A stretch of 64,000 nt of DNA, from NCBI GenBank assembly GCA_024529925.1, contig JAFEUB010001017.1:226501-290500 (forward strand). The letters run 5' to 3'. The position numbers were made by a program, and so were the translations under genes. The notes beneath the pieces are model-generated. The model ran no database searches, was not told where the DNA came from, and was given only the letters and a program-made list of their open reading frames with translations. Of the stretch, positions 23,526 to 35,960 are shown in pieces. The DNA is from Ophthalmolycus amberensis. Its lineage: Eukaryota; Chordata; Actinopteri; Perciformes; Zoarcidae. Each line of letters starts with the position of its first letter. The first letter of the stretch is position 1.

Positions 23526-26140
23526 GCGTCACTAGTGTAAATATTTTCTGCTTTTCTTTGTAGTCTTTGTCGAGCCAAGTGATCCTTGTGTTCCTTGTTG
23601 TGCCGTCTGTAGGGTCACTTGTGTTCACGGCATTGACTTGGCTGCTAGGGTTTCATTAAAGTGATGGAGGAGAGGAGAGTGTTGACAGACGGTTATTGAT
23701 GGGCTGAAAGACGTTCTATCTGCTAGTGCTCCTATCGACTGCTGGCCCGTCTCTAGTGGACACGAGGCCTTCAACAAACACGGACGAGACCTTTACAACC
23801 AACAGAGACGGCAGCACGAAGTGAGTCAGTCCAGGTCACTGACGCTCAACACAACACCAAACAAGTGAGAGCTAAACGGAGGGAAACCGATGAAGATGAA
23901 GTGTGACGATTGTTTGTTAAAATAGATCATATGATTTACTGATTTACCTGTGTCCACACACACACACACACAAACAAAGGCTTGCTCCACACCACCAACT
24001 AAACACACAGGTAGAGCCCCGCAGGACCTGATGGGAGTCTGGGGACAACAGGAAGTAAACAGGAAGTAGACGTCGACAGCAGCAGAGGAGCAGAGCCTCA
24101 CACAATACGGCGTTGTGAGCTCTGTAACGTGCGTGAGTCTGTGTGCTGATGGGTAACACATCAGCACACAGCGGGATTTCGAATATGTAAATGAATCGAT
24201 GAATATTTCATTGAATCAACAGCAGTCAAAGTATACATTACTAAAATGAGGCTCTTTTTATGAACGGTATATGCTATATCATTCAATGCATAGTATTATT
24301 GATTAAACAAAACCTTGATGTATTTTTGAGAAAACAACCAATTTGTCTTATATCAAAACTATTTAATACACGTTTTATATCCTGACAGACTTCAAAGAAC
24401 AAATTCATTTCAACTGAATAATAAGAAATAAGAATGCACCGGTCTGCTTTAATGTGTCACTACAAGCATCGGCAGCTCAGTCACGCTCCTCCTCAGGGCC
24501 AGACCAGCTAAACTTTAACATTATTGCTCTATCAATAAGACACTGTCCCAATCTCGCCAAAGTCAAAAAGCTTGTTCTTAAACTCAGGGCATATCTATTG
24601 CACCCCCCCCCCCCCCCCCCCCCATGGCTCTCAACATGGCCACGGCTGAGCTGGCGGCTAGCAGCTAATGGTGCTAACAGTGCAAAAAAACAACCAATCG
24701 TAACAGTGCTGACAGTTCTGATGACTCTTTCTGAGGGCGACTTCATTCCCTGCTCAGGTAGACGTCACTCCACTATATCTTTGCTGCTACTGTCAATGCT
24801 ACGAATGCTTTAGCACCTTTAACTAAAACATAAATGTCCTGCAGCAGCAGAACAAGGGAAGATTCAAAGAAAAAATAAATAATTCGAACAAAGACGGCCT
24901 GTTATCAATAATTAATTTAACGCTCAGCAAAATGGTTTTAGCCGTCAGACCTCCGTCAGTTGTCTTGGGAACAGAAACTCTTATTTAAGACTCTCGTCTG
25001 TTCCGCCCTCTCGTTCCTGATTCCAGAAGTCATAAATCATTAACCAGACAAACTGTTTTGACAAGCAGAAGAGAGTCCTACCGGGCAGTTCACTGACTGA
25101 CGAGGGAAGCACCAAGAGAAGCTGCTGCTCAGCAATAAATCACCATAAGACATTTATTTGTAAAAAATTACCCTCGGAATAATTTCACGATAAAATGAAG
25201 GTTTTAGGGAATCCAAAGTTAGGCAAAACCCTGTCTCCTGTTCTCCGATAAATTCACTATTTCTTTACAGTTTCACGTCTGCGATACATGCACTCATGGC
25301 ACACACAGAGAGAGGGATGCAGACGCTCTTGCATGCGCTCACAAGCTCATAATTGCACTTGCATGTCCATGTGAGAGCCTGGATAACAGATAAGTGGTCT
25401 GTGTTTGCAAAAGTTGTGATAAAGGCTGATAAAGCACAAGCATTCAGGCCAGGTGAGTGTGCAGAAAGGCCTGCAGCGAACGAGGACAAAGGGCCTATTG
25501 CTAAGGAGGGCCGAGCCACATTTAATCAGGGGAAGAAAATCAGGGAGAAAATGTACGGAAACAAAATGGCAAGAGAAGCAGAGAACATCGCAGAATCACT
25601 CAAGCTTCTGATCCAGAGGAATTCAACCAACAGTTCCAAAGGAAACCTGGAGAACCTCATTAACTCCAGGTTAGCGAGCTAATGACATTTCCATCCACTG
25701 ATTGGTGGCGAGTTCATCTCGACTCCTCCAGTGGAACAGGAGACCCGGAGCTAGAATAATCCGGACACCAAAGCTGGACCCGAATCCACAGTGATGCCAC
25801 AGAGAGAGCGCAACCTGAAACTCAACAAGCGCCGCAGTGAACTGTGCTGAAGCGCTCTGACGTTTTGAAACACACTCCATTGTGCCTTGACCTTTAAGTT
25901 CTCTGTGGCAGCTCTCTGCTCGGGGGGGAATCAAGCCTTGAATGAGTAACAGCTCAGTGTGGGAGGATGTTGATGGCGGCTTGGTGAACTCAGGTACAAT
26001 GTTCTCCATCAAGCCTACACTGTGAAAATACACTGTAATCATGAAATGGAAGGAGTGATTCTGGGTGCAAGCTGACGGGAGGAGAGAACTTGGAAACACA
26101 GTTTCAACTTTCTTGTGAGGGCAGAGCGGTGATCTGCTTT
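23526..26140. other. intronic stretch without recognised gene
   Basis: Holds a CA array (23956-23972), a C21 run (24603-24623), a probable old dispersed repeat around 24480-24800 (CCAGACCAGCTAAACTTTAA, GGCGGCTAGCAGCTAATGGT) and otherwise unremarkable intron. A 109-codon frame at 25353-25682 has no recognisable domain. Confidence 0.5.
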
Positions 26141-26144
26141 CTAA

Positions 26145-26290
26145 CAGAGTTGCATGAGAAGATCGATACCACTGTCATGTCCGCGTGGTAACTATGAAGC
26201 AGCAGCCAGCATATGGTTAGCTTAGCATAAAGACTGGAAGCAGGGGGAAACGGATAGCCTGGATCTACCCTGAGGTGACACCTGTAACGC
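26145..26290 (+). repeat. fragment of a very common teleost dispersed repeat (GTTAGCTTAGCATAAAGACT)
   Basis: GAGAAGATCGATACCACTGT, then GGTTAGCTTAGCATAAAGAC, TGGAAGCAGGGGGAAACGGA and TAGCCTGGATCTACCCTGAG. I recall this phrase set from many fish introns and UTRs. The repeat class is left open. Confidence 0.75.
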
Positions 26291-26668
26291 TCACTAATAC
26301 CTCGTTCACACCAAGATAAGCGCGTGTATGCAGTCATTTTAAACACAGCTCAACCTGCTGAAGAAAGGCGAATAGACTCCTTTCCTATTGCGAGTAGAGG
26401 ACTGAGACGTTTTTCTTTTTCTGGTGTCACATTCGATGTCAGCCGGAACTGATAGCACGTTTTGTGCGTCTCCCAAACTGGCTCTGAACTGTGACAATAA
26501 ACGGATCACAAATCTTTCAAACCACAACACTGCATGCTAATTCTATTCTTCACTCCTCCCACTAATAAGGTCTCTCTTACCCTTCTATCCCCTCTTTCCT
26601 CTCCTTATCACCACCTTGTTCCATCGCCTACACCCTGCAGTCACAGTGCTGCACAGCACTCAATACCA

Positions 26669-26688
26669 CACACACACACACACACACA
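26669..26688. repeat. (CA)10 microsatellite
   Basis: Perfect CA array. Confidence 0.9.
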
Positions 26689-27616
26689 GTAATTACATGC
26701 ACAAACAGTACTCTGTGATTACAGGGTTGAGAGTCAAAGCTGTAAGGACAGTGCATGTGAGACATGGGGGGAGAGGGGGCGATAAAGTGTGAACAAAATG
26801 TTCGCATGTGGCTGCAATAAGATTCTCAATGTCTCTTGAAGGATGATCATGGATACAAAGTGCGCCGCATCTTTGTCGCTTTCTGTTGACCTGGATCCTA
26901 AAGACGAATCTATCCTATGGAGGGCGCTGCAGCCTTCAGGGGCGGGGGGGGGGTCTAATGATGTCACACAAACATACTCGCATGGGTTTACACCAGCAAC
27001 CAACGGGCGGGGCCGCACCCCCCCGCTGGCGTGCTGCTGATAAACTGGAGAGCGACCTTATCACGCTCAACACATCTGGGTGACTGCTACAGGAAACGTG
27101 TCAGCGGTCTGGTGACATTGGCCGGCAGGGTGACCCAGAAACATAAAACTGAGCTGAACGCGACATCGTTTTCAACAATTCGTGGAAGTAAAAGAGTGAA
27201 AACTGTGATTATTTAATGGCGGGTGTGAGGCCAAACTGATTCCGTGTCACACGCTCACACGAGGCTTTCACCGGAGGCAGGATGTGAGATGACACAGAAC
27301 ACATCTGCTCCGTTTATCCTCCTAATATAAACTTTACTCAGCAGCCACCATAAAAACTCAGTTATTAGTGCGTCCACTCAGGTGTATTTCTCCATTTCGG
27401 CATCCAGGTCACATCTACTAGAAGCTATTTTAAAGAATGCCATATGAGGCGCGCGGTTATGCTGCTGTTTAACGGATATTATTGGATGTCTGGATATATT
27501 ATTGCTACTTCTCAAATGGGCCGTTTGTGCTTTAGTGGCGTAAAGGTTCTGCCTCATCTCCTCGTGTGATCGTTAAACCTGCCACAGTATTCAATGATTA
27601 AGACAGGTTCCATGTA

Positions 27617-27760
27617 TGGATGCACCAATACACCTGTTTTCAGAACAAGTACTAACATTTGAGTACTTGCCGATACCGATTACCGATGAGAATACTTAAT
27701 ATATAATACGTACATCAGTGCATATTCCGTATCATAGCAAACAGATGCAACCAGCTTTGC
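27617..27760. mobile_element. fragment of a hAT-like terminal region (GATGCACCAATAC type)
   Basis: GGATGCACCAATACACCTGT, CAAGTACTAACATTTGAGTA and CTTGCCGATACCGATTACCG resemble a fish DNA-transposon end (ATGCACCGATACCAC followed by GTACTCGCCGATACCGA). The other end and any target duplication were not found. Confidence 0.5.
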
Positions 27761-29172
27761 CTCATTGACATTTAACCGTAGACAAATATTCAACTAATGT
27801 TAAAACTATGTCATATAAAAAGCAAAGATATACCTAATAAAATCAGCGCTAAAATCAGGACACATTTTATAAAAGGCAACACGGCATCATTACCATCATG
27901 TACCGAGGTTAAGCCCACTGTGGTTAAGGCTGTGATGCAGTGTTGAAACGATGCGTCTGCTAGATCTTCACAATAACCCGAGGTGAGACGGTCTGAATGC
28001 TTCCAGGTTAAACTCGGGTTTCTACATGTAACTCCTCCTCCCGACTATTTGCGGCGGCCGAGCCGGTCTCATTTCACCGTGGCAACGAACAGCCTCCAGA
28101 CGTTTATGTAACCTGATCAACGGGCTTTGAAGTTCAGACGGCCAACTCGTCTGCTCGTGACACTGAACAATGTAGCTAATGCCACTGCTGGTTTGTTGAG
28201 CAACACTTTGTTCTTTCCGCGTTTAACAGGCTTTAGGAGTTAAGGTTCTGTGAGCACTTTGTTATGAATTCATGAGAGAAGTGACTCCGCTGTGGAGCTC
28301 AAAGCTTCTTACGTTTGGTTAACTCAGAAGCAGCTTAAGCTGCAGGGACTTTGGTGTTTTAACACAATTAGTGGTTTCGTGGTCCAGCTCTCTCACTGAG
28401 AAGATATCTAATAATTTATAAAAAAAGAACAGACTTTAAACGGCTTGGCCTTCACTAGTTTTGCCCGATGACGAACACGACATCCCAGAAAGACAGTCTC
28501 CAACAATGGCTTCTTGACTAACTGTTTTTCAAGCGCTGACTCAGACGCACATTAACGTTACTTTGGGACTGTTGGAAGCTCTATCCGAGCATGTGGTTTC
28601 ACCTCCAGAGCCTGGTAAAGCCATTGGTAGTAATTGAAGCACTAAAGTGGAGATAATGTTTCTCCAGCATAAAGTACTTCAGATAAAATAAGGAATGCCG
28701 CCAACAGAAAACCCACACACACACCACAGAGCAGTCACATCTGAGTGTTTTGTGACTATTTAGGTATTGTTGTGGTTTTACTGGATTCAGATGCCGAGGC
28801 TGTAACGGAGATGGAACTCAGGAAATGGAAGCCGCACAGGAACGACGGTCAGTTTTGACAGCTAACTCAGGAGGATGATGGAGATGGAATCGTTCACGCC
28901 GCGGATCAAATCTGCCGTCGAGCCGGAGGTCAACAGTGCCTCGGAGCAAGGTGGCAGACAAGACAAGAGAGGAGCATGGTGTGTGAGTGAGAGGTGTGTG
29001 TGTGTAGGAGGGCATCAAACTAGGGCTGAAAAAGGAGCTGATTAATTGATCGAAAGCACAAATTGTCCCGATTCTAAATATCATTGTAACTTTAAAATGT
29101 TGGTCAAACAAAAAATGCCATTTAAAGAATTAGGGCTCTAGAAAATAGTTTTCTTCACCATTAATCTGATAT
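27761..29172. other. intronic stretch without recognised gene
   Basis: Nothing coding. CTAGGGCTGAAAAAGGAGCT at about 29021 followed by TTAATTGATCGAAAG resembles another short copy of the AT-rich dispersed repeat. Confidence 0.5.
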
Positions 29173-29752
29173 TCACGGTGTAAAACAGGCAGCAACCTCC
29201 GGGTCTGAAAAGTGAAGCCAATGTGGACGTGACTTAAAGCTGCATTCTCTCTACTGACCATCAGAGGGCGACTCCTCATGGTTATATAGAAGTCTATGAG
29301 AAAACTGACTCTACTTCTCTCTTGATTTATTCCCTCAGTAAACATTGTAAACATGAGTTTATGGTCTCAATCTCTAGTTTCAAGTCTTCTTCAATACAGC
29401 ATGATGTTCATTTAGTACATTATGGTCCATTTAGAGTCAAACAGACCATAAAGCAGGGGATGCTTTAGGGCGGGGCTACATGGTGATTGACAGGTTGCTA
29501 CCATGGGAGCCTGGGAGTTGGCTTGTTTCCATTTTACAACTTGAATTGTTTTGTTTTTAAATTGTAACAACTTGGTCGCTTAAAAATGTCTTATTCAGCG
29601 TTCCGTTAGCTCCACCTTCTCGTGTCACCTCTGGTTGCACAAAAACAAGATGGCGACAGCCAAAATCACAGAACTCAAGGCTTGAAACCACAGTCCACTA
29701 ACCAATGGGTGACGCCACGGTGACTATGTCCTCTTCTTATATACAGTGTATG
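29173..29752 (-). mobile_element. dispersed teleost repeat, DNA-transposon-like, ending CATACACTGTATATA
   Basis: The right edge on the minus strand reads ATACACTGTATATAAGAAGA, then GTCACCGTGGCGTCACCCAT. On the plus strand CCGGGTCTGAAAAGTGAAGC, AAGCTGCATTCTCTCTACTG and CATCAGAGGGCGACTCCTC follow in the known order of this common fish repeat as I remember it. Moderately diverged, no coding frame. The exact left end and target duplication are not resolved. Confidence 0.7.
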
Positions 29753-32600
29753 ATCTAATCAATTAAAATGAAATACCTGGATGATTAGTCAAATCACTTT
29801 TATTTACATATCACCATCATGAAATAGGAGTACTGGTGCGTCTGTGCAAGAGGACGAGAGACGTACGTGAAGACAAAACACGTAGGTTTGTTGTGAGGGA
29901 CAGTTGCTTAGCAGCACTGGAATTAAAATGCCGGTGGGGTGAATGGGAGAAGTCGAGGCTAAGTGACCCAAATTAGCTGATTGGCACTCGTCCGCCTGCT
30001 GTGCAGCAGCACATGCGCTCATCAGCCAGCTGTCCAACCCTGCAGGTGGACCAACCGTCCAAACAAGGTAATTACTTGACAGGCTTTGTCCTAACCCTCG
30101 TCCCCGCCTTAGAAACACACACATCCAGGAACGCTGAGGTCGACTCCGCGCCTCCTCGCTCCAGCGCGGTCACGTTCGGACGCCATCGACATAATCGCAC
30201 CGCTTAGAAAAAAAACACGTCGAGATGTTTTTTTGCATCGAAGCAAAGAAAGAAGTCAACTAACGTGGAATGTAATAATCCACACGCTCATCCCGCCAAT
30301 CCAAGTTAATCCACTGTTAAAACTACTTCATCCCCATGACAAACTTAAGACAGCAGCAGCTACAAAGGAGTTAATGTTAAACAGAAAAGTCAAAAAGCAC
30401 TCATATGACTGGATTATTAAGAACTGAGCCACACATGGCGGCTTAGTGTCCACTGCCTGGGAGCGGCCGCTGTGAGGGAAACAAAAGGCCTCCTGTATGT
30501 GAGCGTGATGATGGCCGAGGGGTCGGTCCACTGACGTCTGCACCGCACGGCACTCACTCCGGGTGGTCACCTGAACCACGTGGCTTACGTTCCCAACAGG
30601 AAACACAACCTGAAGGTTTCTGGTGAACTTCAATCGGTTTGGCCTTTATCAAACAAGAGCAACGAGAGAGCAAGGAAACAATTATCTACACATTACACCC
30701 CCATTACTTTACGTTTCAGGTGCCTTAAAATCATCTTCAGTTTATGACAACGGATGAGTAAATGCGGGGGGGAATGATTCAAAGCTGGGCGTGGTCAGTC
30801 ACAGTGAGGAGGAAGTCTGAGCTGCACAGGAAAGACGTAAATACTGAGCAAATATACACTCCTTAATGGATGACTCACCGTCTCTCACACACACACACAC
30901 ACAGCTTCTTCTCCATTCATAAAGGCAAAGAATAGAACAGACACAATAGAGGTAGTCACTAGAGACTGAATTAAATGAGGAACAATTACAGTTGTTTGAT
31001 TCCTTGATTGTTCGAGTCTAAGAAATGAGAAAAAAAACAATCATCTATTCTTGACAAATGACTCTTTCATTCATCATAAAAACTGATTAACCTTCTGGTG
31101 GCTGACTAAGCTGTTAACGAGCAGCTTTCTAAATGTTATGTGACATTTCGTTTTCTGAGGTGGAAAACAAAGAAGTGGAGTCCTGGGTTCATGAACTTGA
31201 AAGTGTTACCCTGCTGTCAGCACTGGGGGGCATTGACACAGAGAACCCAGAGAGGGAGGAGAAAGGAAACTGAACTGGGCAACAAATCCTGTTGAAATCA
31301 TCAGGAGAGCTACTTTACGTTAGCTGTTAGGTGGTCAGCACGGCCCTGCTTGGCTAAAAGACACAGCTAACGGCTAACGTTAACGGAGGTTGCATTGAGT
31401 TACATTATGATGCCTTCAGGCTCTATTCTGTTTTCAAATACAATCCTTTAAAATATAGTTTTTGGCGAGGAACTCAAATAATTCCAGTTGTTTGAAGGTG
31501 AAGTTTTCACAGCAACATAAAATAGATTTTAGAAAGTGACTTCTGACCTGTTTAACTTCCAAACACAAGCTCTTATAATACATAATTAAACTACTAATGA
31601 CAAGATTTGTTCAAATCAAAGCAAATATTTAATTCAATATACAATCATTTATCTCCAAATCATTTGAATTCTTCTGATTTGTATGTAACTCTAATCAGTA
31701 GAACACTATTCCTAAAACAATCGCGCCACATAGTGGACTGAGGCTTATGCAGATAAACATGTCCGACATGAATTGTAGCCTGAGAGGTGGCAGCACACGT
31801 CACATGACTCAGTGACCAGGTAGAGAGCGAGAGCTCTTTCTATGAGATAAGAATAGACGCTGACGGCTACTCCGCCTTAAACAACCTGTTGACCAAACTG
31901 CTCTGTCAGCCACGGCCTCGCGCCCATTCAGACACTCTCTCTCTCACACAGCTATTCGTCGGACCATTAGTCTCTCGTGGCGGGCGGTGGCAGATAAGCA
32001 CCCGTCTGAAACAAACATGAGTCAGTGGTGCTATTACTAGTTTATTCTGACACTTACTTTAAAATCCTCCCCATTAAAAGGAGGGTACATAATCAGCTTC
32101 CACTACAGGCTTATGTAATGCTTTGAATCAGAAAAGTGTGTTTGCACATACGTTTGTGAAATGAATTACAGTTCCTTCCAAAGTGGTTAAGAAGCTGAAC
32201 CGCGACTGTAATTCGAGGGGTTATAAAGAGATTGTATGTGATTCTAACACAGCCTGACATCTGCTGGTGTGAGGCCTCAGACACAGCAGCCGCTGGAGGA
32301 AGAGGAGGAGGAGGAAGAGGAGGGTGCTGTGCCACATAATATCACCAAACCACAAGTAGCAGCAGGTGTGGCCGTAGAAACACTACTTATAAGGCCTTGA
32401 CAGAGGCCCTAGACTGGAGAACAAGGTTTAGTGGTGAACAGACACAAAACAAAACACTTAGTGGCCGCTTCCCATTCACGCTAAAATAATGAGCGTTTGC
32501 ATGGAAAGCAAAAAGGTGAAGAGCAGAGACGGGACCATAATAAGGAGCCTCCTGCTTCACCTCAAACACACAGATGTATGAGGAATGTTTAAAAATGTAA
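29753..32600. other. intronic stretch without recognised gene
   Basis: Ordinary intron, with a CA array at 30886-30902 and an AT-rich part at about 31430-31720. Around 31005-31090 the sequence may be another degraded AT-rich dispersed repeat. No exon is supported. Confidence 0.5.
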
Positions 32601-32897
32601 AGAAACTGAAAACGCTACGTAGATACTGTTGCTTTGATCACTGAGTAGTCATTGTTGTTCTGATAAAAAGATAAAGACACGTGTCCCTTTAAGACTTCAT
32701 GACGATGGAGGAAACACTGGATATATTTGAAGTATTTCACCACTGGAGCTGTGAACTGTGATTCGCTCTCAACTTCAATCTCGTCTGAAACTCTGCCTCC
32801 ACTACCACTTTCATTATCAGACAATCACAAGAACTTTTACCCTGAAATAGAAAGTTACTACACAGAAACCGGTGTCGTAGCTAAATCACGTTGTATA

Positions 32898-32905
32898 GAA
32901 ACGAT
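32898..32905. repeat. target-site duplication, left (GAAACGAT)
   Basis: Identical to 34523-34530. Confidence 0.92.
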
Positions 32906-34522
32906 CAGTGGTGTATAGTAACGAAATAGAAATACTTCGTTACTGTACTTAAGTAGTTTTTTGGGGTATCTGTACTTTACTACTTATATTTCTGTTGACT
33001 TTTACTTTTACTTCACAACATTTTGCAAAGAAAACTGATACTTTTACTCCGCTACATTTCTCCTGAAACCTTCGTTACTCGCTACAAAATCAAATCTATC
33101 TTTAGAAACAAAATGAATCATGAGAGCAGCGTCGGGGACTGTGGTGGAACACAGACTGCAAGCAAGCAGGTTTGGTGAATCAGTGGTCCTAGCTTGCAAG
33201 TTAAATCGTTGGTTAATCACGTTAATGCACAATTGTAAACAAGTGCTCTCAAAGCCGCGGCGTTTTGATTCCCAGTGATGCCCAGGATGCTACATGCTAT
33301 AAGCTAGCGGGCGACTACCTGAGTAGAATTCCACTCTACGATGACTGATTTCATGATGGAAGCACCTGCTACTCCCGCAACAAACTACGGTGGTGACGAA
33401 GACCAACACCAGTGGATCGCTAGCGAGTTAGTGAGCTGAGGAAGTGTTGACAGTCATGCAGCACTAGTTGGCTAACGTTAGCTATAGCTAGCCACCACAC
33501 CATAGGATTGACGGGAGCCGAGAGAGCGCAGCGTTAGCATTAGCGTTAGCATTAGGGAAATCCTTCGCAGCTGTGCGCAAGCTCTCTGTGACGCTGAACA
33601 CACCTCTACCTGCCTCAGCAGCCTGTGAAAGACTATTTAGCATCGCAGGACTAGTCTTCAGCCCATGAAGAGCGAGACTGAATTCTCACAATTTTGAAAA
33701 CCAACTTCTTTTGAAGATGAACAGGACATTTTTCAGTTTCAAGTAATGACTGTGTTGTTGCTTTAGTATTGATCATGTTTTGATATTTGAGTCATTTTGT
33801 GGATGATCAGATGGAGTTATGATGGCAGCAGTCGCCCAATTGCAGATTCAGCTTGAGCAAAACCTTTGCCTATTGTGTTCAAATCAGGCCCATAGGAGTT
33901 TACAAGGCAGGTGTCCTTTCTCTAAACACTAACCTGATGCATCAAGTGGATATGTTTTGCTGAACATAATATTATGCATTTGCCCTCTACATCCTCTAGT
34001 CGGAATGAGCATACTTATAAACGCACTGTTACAGCTCCTTCATAGTGTCATATTGCTTTTCGGAGAATTATGATGATAAGTTCATAGTAGATGCAAAAGT
34101 ATACTTATGTACAATATATTATGTTGAACATTGTTGCTCCTGGATGGATCACAGCCAACCCAATCATGTTCAACACAGCTCCATGTCCTTGGTCATGGTG
34201 GCCACAGCACTTAAAAGAATAAACTTCATAATTCTCAAAATTCTGACCCTTTGCTTTTTTATTAACAGCATTTACTTGTACTTTTGCTTTCAATTAACAG
34301 GTTATGATGTTCATTTAATGTTCAGGTTATGATGTACATTTAATATCAGAAAATTACTTTTGATACTTAAGTACTTTTGTACTTAAGTACAATAAATATC
34401 AGATACTTTAAGACTTTTACTCAAGTAGTATTCTAATAGGTGACCTTTTACTGGAGTAGTTTTCAAGTAAGGTATCTTTACTTTTACTCAAGTATGGCTT
34501 TTGAGTACTTTATACACCACTG
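32906..34522 (+). mobile_element. non-autonomous hAT transposon, 1,617 bp, with perfect 8-bp target duplication
   Basis: Left end CAGTGGTGTATAGTAACGAA and right end (reverse complement) CAGTGGTGTATAAAGTACTC give a 12-bp perfect terminal inverted repeat, followed by TACTTAAGTA-rich subterminal sequence on both sides. Flanks are the identical octamer GAAACGAT. This CAGTGGTGTAAAGTAAC-type hAT family is common in fish. It still carries a relic of the transposase C-terminal dimerisation region but no intact gene. A perfect duplication suggests a relatively recent insertion, whereas the coding relic has a stop, so it probably moved as a non-autonomous copy. Confidence 0.93.
33588..33725 (+). pseudogene. 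relic of hAT transposase C-terminal (hATC) dimerisation region
   Basis: The frame from 33588 reads VTLNTPLPASAACERLFSIA, GLVFSP, stop (TGA 33666-33668), then RARLNSHNFENQLLLKMN. The pattern P-A-S-A-A-C-E-R-L-F-S-x-A-G, then (K)RARL, N, and LLLKMN is the conserved hATC motif near the end of hAT transposases. The stop sits where a Lys or Arg codon normally lies. No catalytic DDE part is readable upstream in the element, so it is a dead relic. Confidence 0.88.
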
Positions 34523-34530
34523 GAAACGAT
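34523..34530. repeat. target-site duplication, right (GAAACGAT)
   Basis: Perfect partner of 32898-32905. Confidence 0.92.
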
Positions 34531-35478
34531 GAGGGTCACAATGGTACACCGTGGCATTGTAACCAAAAGTGTCGCTGTACCATCTAGCCTCCTTTTCACT
34601 CCAAGGGTTTGAAAATAGAAAACTGCTGCTTTAATTAGCAAAGCTGTGAAACATAAAAACCCATGAAGAAGAACTCGAGCCCGGCCGCTCTGTGCTTCGC
34701 TCGGCTGGCTGCTGTGACGACAGCTGCTGAAGCCGAGCGCCGCTGCTCCTGAACACCACCTGACCCTCCGACAAACCTCCTCTTCTCTCTTTGAGAGGTT
34801 GTGTTTCACGCACATGTCCGAAGCACCCGCTAGGATCCAGTGTCTTCAATGACAAAAGGCGGAGACACGCTCACACCGTGACAAACGCGAATGTGAACAA
34901 TTAGCAGCATCTGACACTTAGCCGCTGAAGCTAATTCAGAGCTCAAAGTCAACATGATCCATGTCCGTGGAGTCTGTGTGACAGCAGACGCTCGTATGAA
35001 ACGAGGCGACCGTTTTTGTCCTTCTACTGACCCACATCTTATCTGAAATCCATGCAGCAGCCGCGTGGGTAAACAAACACACACGCACACACACACACAC
35101 AAAGTCGACCTGCGAGTAAAGTGCAGTTACACTATGTTTCACACTCAGGAGCCGATATGAATCCTATTTTCTAACTCGTCAGTGTAAATAAAGTTGAACA
35201 CTGCCGACATACTGTTCTATGTCATTGCACAAGAATCCCAGAAGAGCAGGTATGACACCTATTTAAAGGGCCCAACCCATGGCTGACTGTCAGCATTAGT
35301 GAGCAATCCGCACATGCAACATGTCACGCTCCTGATATCACCGCACAACCTTCCACACGGAGCAAGATTAGAAGACATTATAAACACCTATAAAAGAGTC
35401 GAGTTGTTTTTATCCTTATCACAGGCTGTATGACTACTTGTGAATGACAGGTGTAAGGGGGTTAGAGTGGGCACCGAC
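34531..35478. other. stretch between the hAT element and the candidate first exon
   Basis: Contains a CA array at about 35077-35101 and unique-looking sequence. It would be the first part of the first intron of the candidate macf1 transcript. No other exon seen. Confidence 0.5.
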
Positions 35479-35533
35479 CTCTTTTCTCCTCCAGATCCTG
35501 GAGGAACTGCCTGTAAGCAGCCGTGGAGCTCAT
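35479..35533 (-). CDS. macf1: candidate alternative first coding exon of macf1 (18 residues plus one base)
   Basis: An ATG at 35533 opens MSSTAAYRQFLQDLEEKR, then a single G and a GTCGGT donor at 35478. The phase-1 ending is exactly what the 62-bp exon at 6030 needs; splicing would give LEEKR-DERDRVQ. The tail resembles in character the short first exons of plectin 1f (QAYEEVREKYK before DERD) and dystonin (YLQAYEDVLERYK before DERD), which are also small, acidic or helical and start just before DERD. Without splicing the frame stops four codons after the donor (GRCPL then TAA). Weak points: the donor has C at +3, and I have no transcript evidence. The DNA upstream is moderately CpG-rich, consistent with a promoter. 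The spliced distance would be about 29.4 kb. Confidence 0.55.
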
Positions 35534-35960
35534 CCCTCCCTCCCCCCTCCCTCCCAGAGAAAAGAGAGGAAGCGAGATGGGGAACGGAGTGACAAGGAGA
35601 GGGAGTAAAGTTGAGGGAAAGTACAGGGAACTGGTCAGAAAAGGTGGAAAATTAGAGAAAAGAAAAGAGGTGAAACCACAAGGAAATGAAAACAAGTGAG
35701 TGAAGTAAAGAGAGGAGGAGGAGTCTACAGGCTGCAGTTGATCAGCGCGGCCCGCAGGATCCGGGGCTGTCAAAGGAGAGCCATCCTTAATCACGCTGAC
35801 AATCCCTCATCTCTCGCCCGCTTTTCTTCTTCTGCCGATAGTGAGTGTGAGCGCGCGCGCCGGTGGTTCAAGTAGCTCCGAGTGTGGCGGAGTGTTAGCA
35901 GCAGCTCTAAGCCGGATAGAGGAACTGGACTTTGACCACAAAGCGGGTGATGTCACTGCC
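35534..35960 (-). promoter_or_regulatory. possible 5' leader and promoter of the candidate macf1 first exon
   Basis: Upstream of the ATG at 35533 lies a purine-rich then pyrimidine-rich leader, and farther up a locally CpG-rich patch (alternating GC at 35851-35861) and a CRE-like TGACATCAC at 35955-35947. Two short upstream ORFs would sit in the leader: ATG at 35784 (MALL then stop) and ATG at 35810 (seven codons then stop). No clear TATA box is seen. The transcription start is not visible in the sequence, so the extent is a guess. Confidence 0.25.

Noticed and set aside
32111..32335. Minus-strand frame starting MAQHPPLPPPPLPP as another alternative first exon
   Set aside because: Proline run comes from a CCT/GGA repeat and no phase-1 GT donor follows.
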